This document shows, piece by piece, positions 35,143 to 44,021 of a stretch of DNA of 64,000 nt. The DNA is from Scytonema millei VB511283 (GTDB lineage Bacteria > Cyanobacteriota > Cyanobacteriia > Cyanobacteriales > Chroococcidiopsidaceae). The position numbers and the translations under genes are program-made. The stretch is taken from NCBI RefSeq assembly GCF_000817735.3, contig NZ_JTJC03000005.1, positions 186,001 through 250,000 on the forward strand, given 5' to 3'. Under the pieces are notes generated by a model, which was not told where the DNA came from, did not search any database, and saw only the letters and a list, made by a program, of their open reading frames with translations. Within the stretch, counting starts at the first letter, position 1; every line of letters starts with the position of its first letter.

Positions 35143-35321
35143 AGCTTACGCCTAATCTAAATTCTTTGGCGTTTTCTTTGCAGAGCTATTTATACTCTAT
35201 TAAATATTAAATTCGTTACGTTTGAGCGATCGTCAATGTAACATCCATCTTAAGACTGATGATTTCTTTTCGATCGCTGTGACAAATATTACAGTGCATA
35301 AAATCTTCTCACTGTCAACTG

Positions 35322-35948
35322 TCAGCCGTCAACTTTATACGCCATTTGCCAGAAATCTTTTTCTAATCTAGCAATATTCAAGAAAGCTGCTGTGGCTTGT
35401 TGCTGCACCTCCTCTGAGGCTTCGCTTAAGGCTGCGTCTGCTTGCTGTTCTAGGTAGCCTACGTAAGTCGTAAAATCGGGGTTGCCCCAGCGATCGGCAA
35501 ATTCGGTGTAGGGTGGGGGCATGGCTCCAGGTAACTGCCAACCTTGATTGTATGCTAACTCGATCGCCCAAAGTGCCGTAGCTTGTACGGCATAGGGCAT
35601 TGCAGATAAGCTTTGCATATAATTGCAATACTCAACACAAGTAGTCTGTTTGTCAATATTGAGTTGCAGTTGGCGTTCGGCGGCTTTAGCTTGGAACCAG
35701 TTGAGTTCGTCTTTGAGGGCGCTCAACCCCGCCAAAAGAATATCGAAATCGTGCGGGGGTGCGATCGCCAAAATTCTCGCCACAAAACGGGTAAAATCTA
35801 CCACAAATAAATAGTCTTGTACCAACCAAGTATTAAACTGTTGTGGCTGAATTGTCCCTTGCTGGCATTCTTGCAGGAAAGGATGTATCGTTGCTTCCTG
35901 CCATGCTTGGGTATGTTCTTGCAGTAATTGTTGACAAGTTAAGCTCAT
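35322..35948 (-). CDS. TenA-family protein
   Basis: The 208-residue all-helical protein fits the TenA/thiaminase II family: HTQAWQEATIHPFLQECQQG (12-31), FNTWLVQDYLFVVDFTRF (38-55) and ALWAIELAYNQGW (124-136). The family salvages the thiamine pyrimidine or has other roles. I cannot place the catalytic Cys confidently; C94 or C98 lie near a different position, so it may be the TenA_E (Glu-using) subgroup. There are no thi genes and no TPP riboswitch in the upstream 75 bp, so its part in thiamine salvage is open. Confidence 0.85.
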   Translation of the reverse strand: MSLTCQQLLQEHTQAWQEATIHPFLQECQQGTIQPQQFNTWLVQDYLFVVDFTRFVARILAIAPPHDFDILLAGLSALKDELNWFQAKAAERQLQLNIDKQTTCVEYCNYMQSLSAMPYAVQATALWAIELAYNQGWQLPGAMPPPYTEFADRWGNPDFTTYVGYLEQQADAALSEASEEVQQQATAAFLNIARLEKDFWQMAYKVDG

Positions 35949-36019
35949 AAAAATAGACGTTGCAGATAATGCCGCGAAAGACTAAATATAACTGTTACCT
36001 TAACTTTGACAGCCTTAAT

Positions 36020-36376
36020 TTACAGATATTCTTGCTCAAGAATTAGCCTAATTTCAGCGTCCAATACAGGAACTTTATTGACTACAACATCCCAAACAAT
36101 GTCATAATCAACGCCGAAGTAGTTGTGAATTAATCGATCGCGCATTCCTGCCATAGCCCGCCACTCAACGGCATTGTATTTTTGACGCAACCCATCCGGT
36201 AGCTGTTTAACTGCTTCCCCAATGACTTCAATACTCCGAACGTAAGGGCGTTTCAGTGTTTCATCTCGCACAAATGCTGCCTTGTCTAAATTCTGAGAAC
36301 TCGTCATGATGTAGGTCGTTTCATCAAGAATGTGCTGTAAATACTCACAAGCCGACGGAGACATACTCGACCTCAT
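36020..36376 (-). CDS. HepT-like (DUF86) toxin
   Basis: The 118-residue helical protein has the HEPN motif R79-x4-H84-N-Y86 (RDRLIHNYFGVDY), which in HepT toxins cuts RNA. The family is the partner of minimal nucleotidyltransferases (MNT); MntA neutralises HepT by adding AMP to the HNY Tyr. It overlaps the MNT gene by 32 bp, as expected for a toxin-antitoxin pair. An alternative start at Met5 (MSPSACEYL) shortens the overlap. The motif is intact, so activity is plausible. Confidence 0.92.
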   Translation of the reverse strand: MRSSMSPSACEYLQHILDETTYIMTSSQNLDKAAFVRDETLKRPYVRSIEVIGEAVKQLPDGLRQKYNAVEWRAMAGMRDRLIHNYFGVDYDIVWDVVVNKVPVLDAEIRLILEQEYL

Positions 36377-36668
36377 TCAAAATCTGCGGACCAATGTAAG
36401 GGCTTAATGACTCGATAGTAATAAGATCGACAGGTCTGCCAAAAAGATCTTCTAGAAAAAAAGAAAGGTGTATAAAGTTATCAAATGTTTTCTGGTCTGG
36501 CTCAAAAGCAACCAAAATATCGACATCACTTCGAGCGTGGATCGCGGTGTCACGTACAAATGAGCCAAAAACACCACAACGTCTAACTCCAAAGCGGTGT
36601 AGCTCCTGTTGATATTTTTGGAGGAGAGACAGCACTTCAGCTTTTGTTTGTACAGGCATTGCTGGCAT
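36345..36668 (-). CDS. MntA-like minimal nucleotidyltransferase antitoxin
   Basis: The 107-residue protein has the nucleotidyltransferase motif GVFGSFVRDTAIHARSDVDI (GSFVRD at 35-40; SDVD at 47-50) with the catalytic Asp pair. It is upstream of and overlaps the HEPN gene by 32 bp, so the two are one operon, antitoxin first. The protein is expected to AMPylate its partner. MPAMP gives two possible starts. Upstream DNA shows no dyad that I could call an operator. Confidence 0.92.
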   Translation of the reverse strand: MPAMPVQTKAEVLSLLQKYQQELHRFGVRRCGVFGSFVRDTAIHARSDVDILVAFEPDQKTFDNFIHLSFFLEDLFGRPVDLITIESLSPYIGPQILNEVEYVSVGL

Positions 36669-36722
36669 AGGCTACTCATCTGATGCTGAGTCTATCACAA
36701 CCTTATGGACTCACAGACAGCA

Positions 36723-36980
36723 TTAATGGTTAATCATCCAAGGACGACCATTGTTATGACTTCTCAAGCGGGGTTGTTCTGGTTCGCGATCGCGTTTCAC
36801 CAACTTTGGTTCTGATTCCTGTTTCAGGCGAATAGAATTAGATAATAGCATCGGTGGCGCAAAAACTTTTTTGGCGGGTTCTTCACAAGTCGGACAATTG
36901 GCAGGATTATTGCATTCGGCGATCGCGCGCCACTCATCAAATACACCACAATCATCGCACCGAAATTCGTATAAAGGCAT
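36723..36980 (-). CDS. FmdB-type zinc-ribbon protein
   Basis: The 85-residue protein has the FmdB zinc ribbon YEFRCDDCG (C8, C11) and CPTCEEPAKK (C29, C32) in the first 40 residues. The rest is basic and disordered, ending in RSHNNGRPW. FmdB was first noted as a putative regulator next to formamidase FmdA. Here it lies 236 bp downstream of the fmdA-like gene on the same strand, with a tandem repeat in between, which keeps that association. Confidence 0.9.
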   Translation of the reverse strand: MPLYEFRCDDCGVFDEWRAIAECNNPANCPTCEEPAKKVFAPPMLLSNSIRLKQESEPKLVKRDREPEQPRLRSHNNGRPWMINH

Positions 36981-37000
36981 AATCAGTTATCAGTTATCAG

Positions 37001-37156
37001 AATTTGTAGGGGCGGGTTTTGCCGAAGCTCCTTGTATTGTCACCAATAATTCTGCGGTTAAACCCACCCGTACGGGAATCAAAATTTGTAGGGGCGGGTT
37101 TTGCCGAAGCTCCTTGTATTGTCACCAATAATTCTGCGGTTAAACCCACCCGTACT
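37001..37156. repeat. 82-bp tandem duplication of a GTAGGG palindromic repeat
   Basis: 37001-37082 and 37083-37156 are identical apart from the end. Each unit begins AATTTGTAGGGGCGGGTTTT and ends AAACCCACCCGTAC, a long-range dyad. They separate the FmdB-like and FmdA-like genes on the minus strand, and may act as an attenuating hairpin. Confidence 0.88.
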
Positions 37157-37216
37157 GAAGAAATTTAGTCAGTTGTCAGCAACCGTCAACCGTCAACTAA
37201 CAACCAACAACCAATT

Positions 37217-38422
37217 TCAAACAGGTAAAATGTTTTTATCGAAAATCTCTGTTGGAATTGCTAACGTACAGCAAGCATTGGGAATATCAACGATGCCGCT
37301 GACTCTTCCTTCTACTGGCGCACAACTGAGTAATAAATAAGCTTGTTCGCCTGTAAAACCGAATTTTTTCAGATATTCGATCGCATTCAAACAGGCGCGA
37401 CGATAGGCAATATGTACGTCCATGAAGTATTGTTTGCCCGTATATTCGTCTACAGAAATTCCTTCAAATACGAGATACTCCGAATAGCGCGGTTCTACGG
37501 GACCTGGCTTGAAAATCGGGTTGACCATACCATATTTTTCCACGCCACCCTTGATGATGTCTACATGCAGGTCGATATAACCAGACATCTCAATTGCACC
37601 ACAGAATGAGATTTCACCGTCTCCTTGCGAGAAATGAATATCTCCCATTGACAATTTTGCCCCTTCCACGTAAACGGGGAAATAAATCCGCGTCCCTTTG
37701 GAAAGGTTTTTGATATCGCAGTTACCACCGTGTTCGCGAGGGGGAACAGTACGCGCACCTTCAGCCGCAATGCGATCGAAGTCCCCTGGTGCTACCTGTC
37801 CTAAAATGGCATTTTTGGGGTTCGGTAGAGCCGCATAAACTGGCATATTCGCCGCTAATCCCGCTCCATACGTCCGTAAATCGGGAGCTGTTGAAACTAA
37901 CTCTGCTTCCCGCTTGTTCCATGTTGCCAGTAAGTCGTGTGAGGGAGCGCAACCAATTAAACCAGGGTGAGTAATACCAGCAAACCGCACGCCTGGGATG
38001 TGACGGGAACTGGTATAAATGCCCTCCAGATCCCAAATTGCCTTAGCATGATTGGGGTAGTGGTCGGTCAGAAAGCCACCACCGTTGTCTTTGGCAAAAA
38101 TGCCCGTAAAGCCCCACTCATCACCCTGTAAAGCGCCAATATCGAGCAAATCGACAACCAAGATGTCTCCTGGTTGAGCGCCGTTGACCCAGATGGGACC
38201 GCTCAAGACGTGGACGACCGTTAAATCGACATCGCGGATATCGTCAGGATTATCGTTATTTTTAATCTGTCCGTCCGTCCAATCTTTGCATTCAATGCGG
38301 AAGACATCACCTGGGTTCACCGAAACCACGGCAGGAATATCAGGATGCCAGCGGTTGTGTCCAGGGAGTTCCTGCTGATCCATTGGCTTAGTTAGATCGA
38401 CTTTGAAAAGCGTTTTCGGCAT
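37217..38422 (-). CDS. fmdA: Formamidase/acetamidase
   Basis: The 401-residue protein is a full-length FmdA/AmdA-family amidase: VDLTKPMDQQELPGHNRWHP, WTDGQI, SGPIWVNGAQPGDILVVDLLD, PGVRFAGITHPGLIGCAPSH and SMGDIHFSQGDGE. Formamidase makes formate and ammonia from formamide, an intracellular nitrogen scavenging step. FmdB-type zinc-ribbon gene follows on the same strand. About 66-100 bp upstream is a pair of 15-bp direct repeats 20 bp apart, a possible regulator site. FrmA, another one-carbon enzyme, is about 900 bp upstream on the other strand. Confidence 0.93.
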   Translation of the reverse strand: MPKTLFKVDLTKPMDQQELPGHNRWHPDIPAVVSVNPGDVFRIECKDWTDGQIKNNDNPDDIRDVDLTVVHVLSGPIWVNGAQPGDILVVDLLDIGALQGDEWGFTGIFAKDNGGGFLTDHYPNHAKAIWDLEGIYTSSRHIPGVRFAGITHPGLIGCAPSHDLLATWNKREAELVSTAPDLRTYGAGLAANMPVYAALPNPKNAILGQVAPGDFDRIAAEGARTVPPREHGGNCDIKNLSKGTRIYFPVYVEGAKLSMGDIHFSQGDGEISFCGAIEMSGYIDLHVDIIKGGVEKYGMVNPIFKPGPVEPRYSEYLVFEGISVDEYTGKQYFMDVHIAYRRACLNAIEYLKKFGFTGEQAYLLLSCAPVEGRVSGIVDIPNACCTLAIPTEIFDKNILPV

Positions 38423-38487
38423 TCAAATCCCCCTAAAGCTGCGCGGACATAGCGCATCATAAGGATTAGAACGCAGAACAATTTGTA

Positions 38488-38522
38488 TCAAAAATAACCA
38501 ACCATTGTCAAAAATAATCAAC
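38488..38522 (-). promoter_or_regulatory. 20-bp-spaced direct repeats upstream of fmdA
   Basis: TCAAAAATAACCAAC at 38488-38502 and TCAAAAATAATCAAC at 38508-38522 differ at one base and start exactly 20 bp apart, close to two helical turns. They lie 66-100 bp upstream of the formamidase ATG. This fits binding by a regulator dimer or two adjacent dimers. The protein is unknown. Confidence 0.5.
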
Positions 38523-38727
38523 GTTACATAACACCAAATCTCTTGGAGTCAAAATTGTGTTTTATTTAACAAAAAATTAAGAAAAAATTTAACAACTTAG
38601 GCGTATATAAAATTCGTATTTAATTTTTGAAATCTACATAGGATGCGTTAGCACGATCGCGTAACGCATCACTCTCAGTTCTTGGTGCGTTACGCGCTTA
38701 CGTAACACACTAGAACGACATAAGCCT

Positions 38728-38940
38728 TTACTTCTTTGCCAGCAATTCCAAGAACTCAGATGTTGTTTGCAACTCCTCTAAGACTACATCTTTCGGCATC
38801 AGAGATAAAACACTACTCTTAACACCCGACGTACACAGAGGATTTACATAACAAGCTCCCTGACGGCAGAATGCCACTACACCACCATTATGAGCTTCAA
38901 AGACGATCGCACTTCCAGATTCTCGCTTCGTAATAGACAC
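38728..38940 (-). CDS. Small hypothetical protein
   Basis: A 70-residue frame from ATG 38940, beginning MSITKRESGSAIVFEAHNGG and with Cys at 25, 30 and 36, ending FLELLAKK. It has coding-like composition and stands alone between fmdA and frmA, next to palindromic repeats. I do not recognise it. No strong ribosome site is seen, so it could be a spurious frame. Confidence 0.45.
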   Translation of the reverse strand: MSITKRESGSAIVFEAHNGGVVAFCRQGACYVNPLCTSGVKSSVLSLMPKDVVLEELQTTSEFLELLAKK

Positions 38941-39119
38941 TTTAGCAGCCCCCTACGCATAAATGCAGGTATAAAATTGGTAAACTTTAGCGATAGACAA
39001 TTAGTGATGCTACGCAATTGAGCGCTGGAAATATCTGTATTCAATCTGTATTCAAAATGACAAAATAGCCCCCCGTTCTCCTCTTTCTTTGGATAGATTA
39101 CTAATAAGTCGTAAGTCAT

Positions 39120-39276
39120 AAGTCGTAAGTTGGAATTAACCGATAACTGACAACTGACAACTGATAACTGATAACTGATTCCTGTACGGGCGGGTTTAAC
39201 CGCAGAACTGTTGATCTTAGTACAGCTATGCTCAAAAAACCCGCCCCTACGACAACTGACAACTGATAACTGACAA
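39120..39276. repeat. CTGATAA/CTGACAA heptads around a GTACGGGCGGG palindrome
   Basis: Heptads GTCGTAA, CTGATAA and CTGACAA flank a long inverted repeat (39184-39250, GTACGGGCGGGTTTA ... AAACCCGCCCCTAC). It belongs to the same family as 37006-37073 and 48692-48755. The block lies upstream of the frmA-like gene. Confidence 0.75.
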
Positions 39277-39311
39277 CTGTAAGCTAGTCATAGCGATCGC
39301 GAGGATGAATT

Positions 39312-40421
39312 ATGGATGTCAGAGCAGCTGTTGCCTACGAACCTGGAAAACCATTGCAGCTGGAAACCGTACAGCTAGAAGGACCACAAGCAGGGGAAGT
39401 TTTAGTCGAAATCAAAGCGACTGGGGTTTGTCATACCGATGCTTATACTCTTTCTGGGAAAGACCCAGAGGGCTTGTTTCCGGCAATTTTAGGACATGAA
39501 GGGGCTGGGGTTGTCGTAGAAGTAGGGGAAGGAGTCAAGAGCGTTAAAGTGGGCGATCGCGTCATTCCGCTTTATACTCCCGAATGCCGTCAGTGCGAAT
39601 ATTGTCTCAGTCGTAAAACAAATCTCTGTCAAGCCATTCGCGTGACTCAAGGCAAAGGGTTGATGCCCGATGGTACGAGTCGATTTTCCTTAAATAGCAC
39701 AAAGCTCCACCACTACATGGGAACATCGACTTTCGCTAACTATACAGTACTACCAGAAATTGCTGTTGCCAAGATCCGTGAAGATGCACCTTTTGACAAA
39801 GTTTGTTACATCGGTTGTGGTGTAACTACGGGTATTGGTGCAGTTGTTTATACGGCAAAAGTCGAACCAGGCTCAAAGGTTGTCGTTTTTGGTTTGGGTG
39901 GAATTGGTTTAAACGTCATCCAAGGAGCGCGCATGGTAGGCGCAGAGATGATTGTTGGCGTAGATGTTAATCCTAGTAAACGGGCGATCGCTGAAAAGTT
40001 TGGGATGACGCATTTTGTCAATCCAAAAGAAGTGGAAGGCGATTTAGTTCCTTATTTAGTAGATTTAACCAAAGGCGGAGCTGATTATAGTTTTGAATGT
40101 ATTGGCAACGTCAATGTGATGCGTCAAGCATTAGAATGCTGCCATAAAGGTTGGGGTGAAAGTATTATTATTGGCGTTGCGGCTGCGGGTGAAGAAATTC
40201 GCACTCGTCCGTTTCAATTAGTCACAGGGAGGGTTTGGAAAGGCTCGGCTTTTGGTGGTGCGAGAGGACGCACAGATGTACCTAAAATTGTCGATTGGTA
40301 TATGGAAGGAAAAATTAATATTGACGATTTAATTACTCACACAATGCCAATAGAAAAGATTAATGATGCCTTCGATTTGATGCACAAAGGGGAATCAATT
40401 CGTACCGTATTGACGTTTTAG
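39312..40421 (+). CDS. frmA: S-(hydroxymethyl)glutathione dehydrogenase / class III alcohol dehydrogenase
   Basis: The 369-residue zinc enzyme oxidises S-hydroxymethylglutathione in formaldehyde detoxification and reduces S-nitrosoglutathione. Catalytic zinc ligands are C40 (TGVCHTDAY), H62 (GHEGAG) and C169 ([11 protein letters not shown]). The structural zinc ligands are C92, C95, C98 and C106 (ECRQCEYC ... C). [16 protein letters not shown] is the NAD-binding loop. Length matches the class III family. Expected frmB (formylglutathione hydrolase) is not in the window. Start at ATG 39312. Formamidase nearby is divergently oriented. Confidence 0.95.
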   Translation: MDVRAAVAYEPGKPLQLETVQLEGPQAGEVLVEIKATGVCHTDAYTLSGKDPEGLFPAILGHEGAGVVVEVGEGVKSVKVGDRVIPLYTPECRQCEYCLSRKTNLCQAIRVTQGKGLMPDGTSRFSLNSTKLHHYMGTSTFANYTVLPEIAVAKIREDAPFDKVCYIGCGVTTGIGAVVYTAKVEPGSKVVVFGLGGIGLNVIQGARMVGAEMIVGVDVNPSKRAIAEKFGMTHFVNPKEVEGDLVPYLVDLTKGGADYSFECIGNVNVMRQALECCHKGWGESIIIGVAAAGEEIRTRPFQLVTGRVWKGSAFGGARGRTDVPKIVDWYMEGKINIDDLITHTMPIEKINDAFDLMHKGESIRTVLTF

Positions 40422-40464
40422 TTATCATGATACTAAGTGTGAGGAGTCCAAAGGAGTAGAAGTT

Positions 40465-40638
40465 ATTCCTACAACAGCGCAATTGTTTACTTGTTTCGTC
40501 CTCAGCTATTGGGCGACAAAAATGTACTTGCCTATATACATAATCCGTGTAGACGAACGCACAGGAGAAGTGTTCTTTTTGGTAGGAGAAGAAACAGCAG
40601 TTTTAATCTTTAGTAATGGACTTTGGAGATTTATATGA
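40465..40638 (+). CDS. DUF6888-like small protein with a non-standard ATT start
   Basis: A 57-residue frame: IPTTAQLFTCFVLSYWATKM followed by YLPIYIIRVDERTGEVFFLV, then GEETAVLIFSNGLWRFI. It resembles the cyanobacterial DUF6888 family, whose members end ...NGxWRF(I/L). No ATG, GTG or suitable TTG is found at the family start, but an ATT stands 8 bp after AAGGAG. Either ATT is used, or the start has mutated and the gene is silent. Its TGA overlaps the ATG of the next gene (ATGA). The two families are regularly neighbours. Confidence 0.65.
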   Translation: MPTTAQLFTCFVLSYWATKMYLPIYIIRVDERTGEVFFLVGEETAVLIFSNGLWRFI

Positions 40639-40856
40639 CAATACCTAATTTTCAAGCTATGACTCGCAAAGAGTTATTAGCATATATGCTCGAACACCGA
40701 GATGACGATGAAGCATTTCGCGTTTTTATGGATAAAGTTCATGCTGAACCCCCTACAGAAGTATATCCCGCACCACAATCAATTGACGATTTGAAACATT
40801 TTCCTCAATTGCTAGAAAAACACCGTCAACAGCAAAAAGATAATTCCGATAAGTAA
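40635..40856 (+). CDS. DUF6887-like small protein
   Basis: ATG 40635 is chosen because it overlaps the stop of the DUF6888-like gene. The 73 residues begin MTIPNFQAMTRKELLAYML and include EHRDDDEAFRVFMDKV, the pattern of the DUF6887 family, with a Pro-rich mid segment and a charged tail. The function is unknown. The small size, the 4-bp overlap and the frequent pairing suggest a two-component module, perhaps toxin-antitoxin-like; that is inference. Confidence 0.75.
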   Translation: MTIPNFQAMTRKELLAYMLEHRDDDEAFRVFMDKVHAEPPTEVYPAPQSIDDLKHFPQLLEKHRQQQKDNSDK

Positions 40857-40908
40857 GCTAGAGAAAACTTTTACGCAACCAGGGACTCACGCAAGGAAAT
40901 TTCAAGCA

Positions 40909-42435
40909 GTGAAAACAGATGTCATTGTCATCGGTAGCGGTATTGGTGGTTTGAGCTGTGCGGCAACTTTGGCACGGTATGGATTTGATGTTGTTGTCTG
41001 CGAAAGCTACTCAACACCTGGGGGTGCGGCGCACGGTTTTGAACGCAACGGTTTTCAATTTGATTCTGGACCTTCCCTCTACTCCGGTTTATCTTACAGC
41101 CCTTCACCTAACCCACTGCGACAAGTTTTAGATGCAATTGGCGAAGATTTACCTTGTGTCAATTACGATACCTGGGGTTGCTGTTTGCCTGAAGGTGACT
41201 TCGATACAACGGTAGGTGCAGATCAATTTTGCGATGTGTTGGCAAGGTTGCGAGGAGATAAAGCTGTAGCCGAGTGGCGCGAACTTCAGCGAGTTATAGA
41301 ACCTCTAGCCAAGGCTGCTACGGCAATTCCTCCTACTGCTTTACGCTTCGACTTAGGTGCAATAGTGTCTCTAGGGCAATATCTGCCTGCAATGCTACCT
41401 CATATTGGTAGTGCTTTTAAACTGACGGGTGCATTCAGTCAGATTATGGATGGTGTCGTTACCGATCCGTTTGTGCGTAACTGGCTAGATCTATTGTGTT
41501 TTCTCCTCTCTGGGCTACCTGCAAGCGGCACGAGTGCGGCAGAAACGGCATTTATGTTTGCCGACTGGTACAAACCTGGAGTGATGTTAGATTACCCTTT
41601 AGGTGGTAGTGGGGCGTTGGTTGATGCCTTAGTACGGGGATTAGAAAAACATGGGGGTAAATTGATGCTGAATACCCATGTTGAGGAAATTTTAGTAGCG
41701 GGACGCGCTTCAGGTGTCCGATTGCGTGGTGGTGAAGAATTACATGCAAGACGAGCCGTCGTCTCGAACACTTCTATCTGGGACACGCTGAAATTACTTC
41801 CCCAGAATGCCATCCCCAAATCCTTGCAAGCAAGACAGGCAACTCCAGAGTGTGACAGTTTCATGCACCTACATTTGGGAATTGATGCTACAAATATTCG
41901 GGCAGATTTAGCATGTCATTACATTGTAGTCAACGATTGGGAACGGGGAGTCACAGCACCGCAAAATGTCGTATTGGTATCGATTCCATCAGTTTTAGAT
42001 CCGTCCCTAGCACCACTAGGAAAGCACGTCATTCATGCTTACACTCCTGGTAGCGAACCTTATAGTTTATGGCAGGAAATGGATCGCAAAGGTGAAGAGT
42101 ATACCCGTCAAAAACAAGCACGGGCAGAAGTCATGTGGCAAGCTTTAAGACGCATTATTCCCGATATCGATAACCGTTGCGAGGTAACTTTGGTAGGTAC
42201 ACCCCTAACTCACGCTCGTTACTTGCGCCGTCATCGAGGTTCTTACGGTCCCGCCATTGCTGCGGGGAAAGGTTTGTTTCCTGGTGCAACTACACCGATT
42301 CCAGGGTTATTGTGTTGCGGTGATTCTACCTTTCCTGGTATCGGTTTACCCGCCGTCGCCGCCAGTGGTGCGATCGCAGCAAATACCCTTGCCCCATTAT
42401 CCCAGCATTTGCAGTTATTGCGGGAAATTCAGTAA
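40909..42435 (+). CDS. CrtH/CRTISO-like FAD-dependent carotenoid oxidoreductase
   Basis: A 508-residue flavoprotein that starts at GTG 40909 after AAGGA. The FAD fold opens VIVIGSGIGGLSCAATLA (5-22) and continues ESYSTPGGAAHGFERNGFQF. The C-terminal motif CCGDSTFPGIGLPAVAASG is characteristic of phytoene desaturase/CRTISO enzymes. Cyanobacteria often have several paralogues of carotenoid isomerase and ketolase (CrtO). The sequence fits the isomerase-like group, but the exact substrate is not assignable. It stands alone, with heptads after the stop. Confidence 0.85.
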   Translation: MKTDVIVIGSGIGGLSCAATLARYGFDVVVCESYSTPGGAAHGFERNGFQFDSGPSLYSGLSYSPSPNPLRQVLDAIGEDLPCVNYDTWGCCLPEGDFDTTVGADQFCDVLARLRGDKAVAEWRELQRVIEPLAKAATAIPPTALRFDLGAIVSLGQYLPAMLPHIGSAFKLTGAFSQIMDGVVTDPFVRNWLDLLCFLLSGLPASGTSAAETAFMFADWYKPGVMLDYPLGGSGALVDALVRGLEKHGGKLMLNTHVEEILVAGRASGVRLRGGEELHARRAVVSNTSIWDTLKLLPQNAIPKSLQARQATPECDSFMHLHLGIDATNIRADLACHYIVVNDWERGVTAPQNVVLVSIPSVLDPSLAPLGKHVIHAYTPGSEPYSLWQEMDRKGEEYTRQKQARAEVMWQALRRIIPDIDNRCEVTLVGTPLTHARYLRRHRGSYGPAIAAGKGLFPGATTPIPGLLCCGDSTFPGIGLPAVAASGAIAANTLAPLSQHLQLLREIQ

Positions 42436-42436
42436 G

Positions 42437-42515
42437 CAGTTATCAGTTATCAGTTATCAGTTATCAGTTATCAGTTGTCAGTTAATTCCGACTTACGACT
42501 TACGACTTACGACTT
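42437..42515. repeat. CAGTTAT and ACTTACG heptad tracts
   Basis: Five CAGTTAT units followed by CAGTTGT and three CTTACGA units. They fill the gap after the carotenoid oxidoreductase gene. Confidence 0.8.
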
Positions 42516-42623
42516 CTCATGATTTCACAAGAAAATTACACATTACCACCGCGTAATTACAGTAAACAGTTGAGGTGGCTGCGGGCAAACTAAATGTAAC
42601 TAAGCTAGCAGCTGCCAAACTTG

Positions 42624-43955
42624 ATGAAACTCTGCTGGGGTTCGAGTACCTCCATCCGCAATCGCTTCGCCTTTGGTATGGGAGCTATGCTGCTGCCGTT
42701 GATTTTGCTTGGTTGTGGAACTTTTATTTCGGTAGAAGGAGCGTTAAATCGGTTTGAAAAAAATGAAAACGCAACTTTAGAGGAACTATTTCCTGTTACC
42801 GAGTTAGAATCACTGATTGTCCTGGCATCAACTTCTGCTGATGATTATCTCAGTTACGGTACGCCAAATGCTCGCGATCGCTTTGTGCGGATAAGTGGTG
42901 AAATAGATAAAGCTTTTGTGACAATTCTAAATACCTCGACCGATACGCCAGAAAAAACAGCCTTGTTGTTCGTAGCTCAAAAAGCATGGCAACAAGCTAA
43001 AATCAGCGGTGAGGCGATTTTTACTAATTCCCATCCAGCTAGAACTAAGTTGACTGCCCAAGAAAAGAAGCGTTTGGACGTACAGCTCGAACAGGCTACA
43101 GAAGCTCTAGATCGATTGCAAGAACTCCTCACTCATTTGCAAATATCTGATAACATCGCTCAAGCGCAAAACACCAAACTTTGGGTGAAGGGAATTGTTG
43201 TTGTTGTGTTTGGTTTAGGATTGGGAGTAGCGGCGATCGCGAGTTTAACTTTAGCTCGTTCTGTATTAATCCCATTGCAAATTTTAGCAGAGGGAGTTAA
43301 ACATCTAGCTGAGGAAGATCTTTCTTACCGGATTGTCCTAGCGAATCAAGATGAGTTGGGACAACTAGCAACGATGTTTAATCAAATGGCGGAAAAACTC
43401 GAACAGAGTCAGGCAGCCTTGAGAAATTTAGCAACTTTGGATGGATTAACTGGAGTTTTTAACCGTCGCGAGTTTAACCAAAAACTCAAAACAGAGATCG
43501 AGCGATCGCATCGCTACATGCATCCTTGCTCTTTAATTATGTTAGATATCGATTATTTCAAAAAGCTCAACGACACCCACGGACACCAGGGAGGAGACGA
43601 AGCACTCAAAGTCGTTGCTGATATCATTAAACGCGAAATTCGCCCCGTGGACGTAGTAGCGCGTTATGGCGGTGAAGAGTTTGCCGTGATTCTACCTGAA
43701 ACTTTCAACGATAGTGCAGCAATTGTCGCAGAACGATTGCGTCATGCTGTGGCTGCTGAAGCGATCGCAATTTCTCCCGAACTTTCGATTCATGTCACTG
43801 TCAGCGTCGGTCATGCAACTTTTCCAATAGATGCAATCTTAGAGGAAAAATTACTCGGTGCTGCCGATCGAGCCTTATATGCTGCTAAACATTCCGGTCG
43901 CGATCGAGTCGTGAGTTACAGTAGCTTGCAGCAAACAGTAGAACAAGCAGGATGA
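42624..43955 (+). CDS. Membrane diguanylate cyclase with HAMP domain
   Basis: The 443-residue protein has an N-terminal helix (GAMLLPLILLGCGTFISV, about 20-38), a periplasmic helical sensor, a second helix (IVVVVFGLGLGVAAIASL, about 191-208), HAMP and GGDEF. The active site is GGEEF and the inhibitory site RPVD, eight residues upstream, is intact. It should make c-di-GMP from two GTP. ATG 42624 is used; TTG lies one codon upstream. It ends a few bases before the IDI-2 gene region, and no partner is obvious. Confidence 0.92.
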   Translation: MKLCWGSSTSIRNRFAFGMGAMLLPLILLGCGTFISVEGALNRFEKNENATLEELFPVTELESLIVLASTSADDYLSYGTPNARDRFVRISGEIDKAFVTILNTSTDTPEKTALLFVAQKAWQQAKISGEAIFTNSHPARTKLTAQEKKRLDVQLEQATEALDRLQELLTHLQISDNIAQAQNTKLWVKGIVVVVFGLGLGVAAIASLTLARSVLIPLQILAEGVKHLAEEDLSYRIVLANQDELGQLATMFNQMAEKLEQSQAALRNLATLDGLTGVFNRREFNQKLKTEIERSHRYMHPCSLIMLDIDYFKKLNDTHGHQGGDEALKVVADIIKREIRPVDVVARYGGEEFAVILPETFNDSAAIVAERLRHAVAAEAIAISPELSIHVTVSVGHATFPIDAILEEKLLGAADRALYAAKHSGRDRVVSYSSLQQTVEQAG

Positions 43956-44021
43956 AAACTTACCTGCATCTTCTCCCCAAGACTGAGAAAATGGTAGTAA
44001 AAGATGCTCTAATTCAAACTT

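Noticed and set aside
35949-36019. TPP riboswitch upstream of tenA
   Set aside because: The upstream DNA is short and holds no CUGAGA or ACYUGA-type conserved block.
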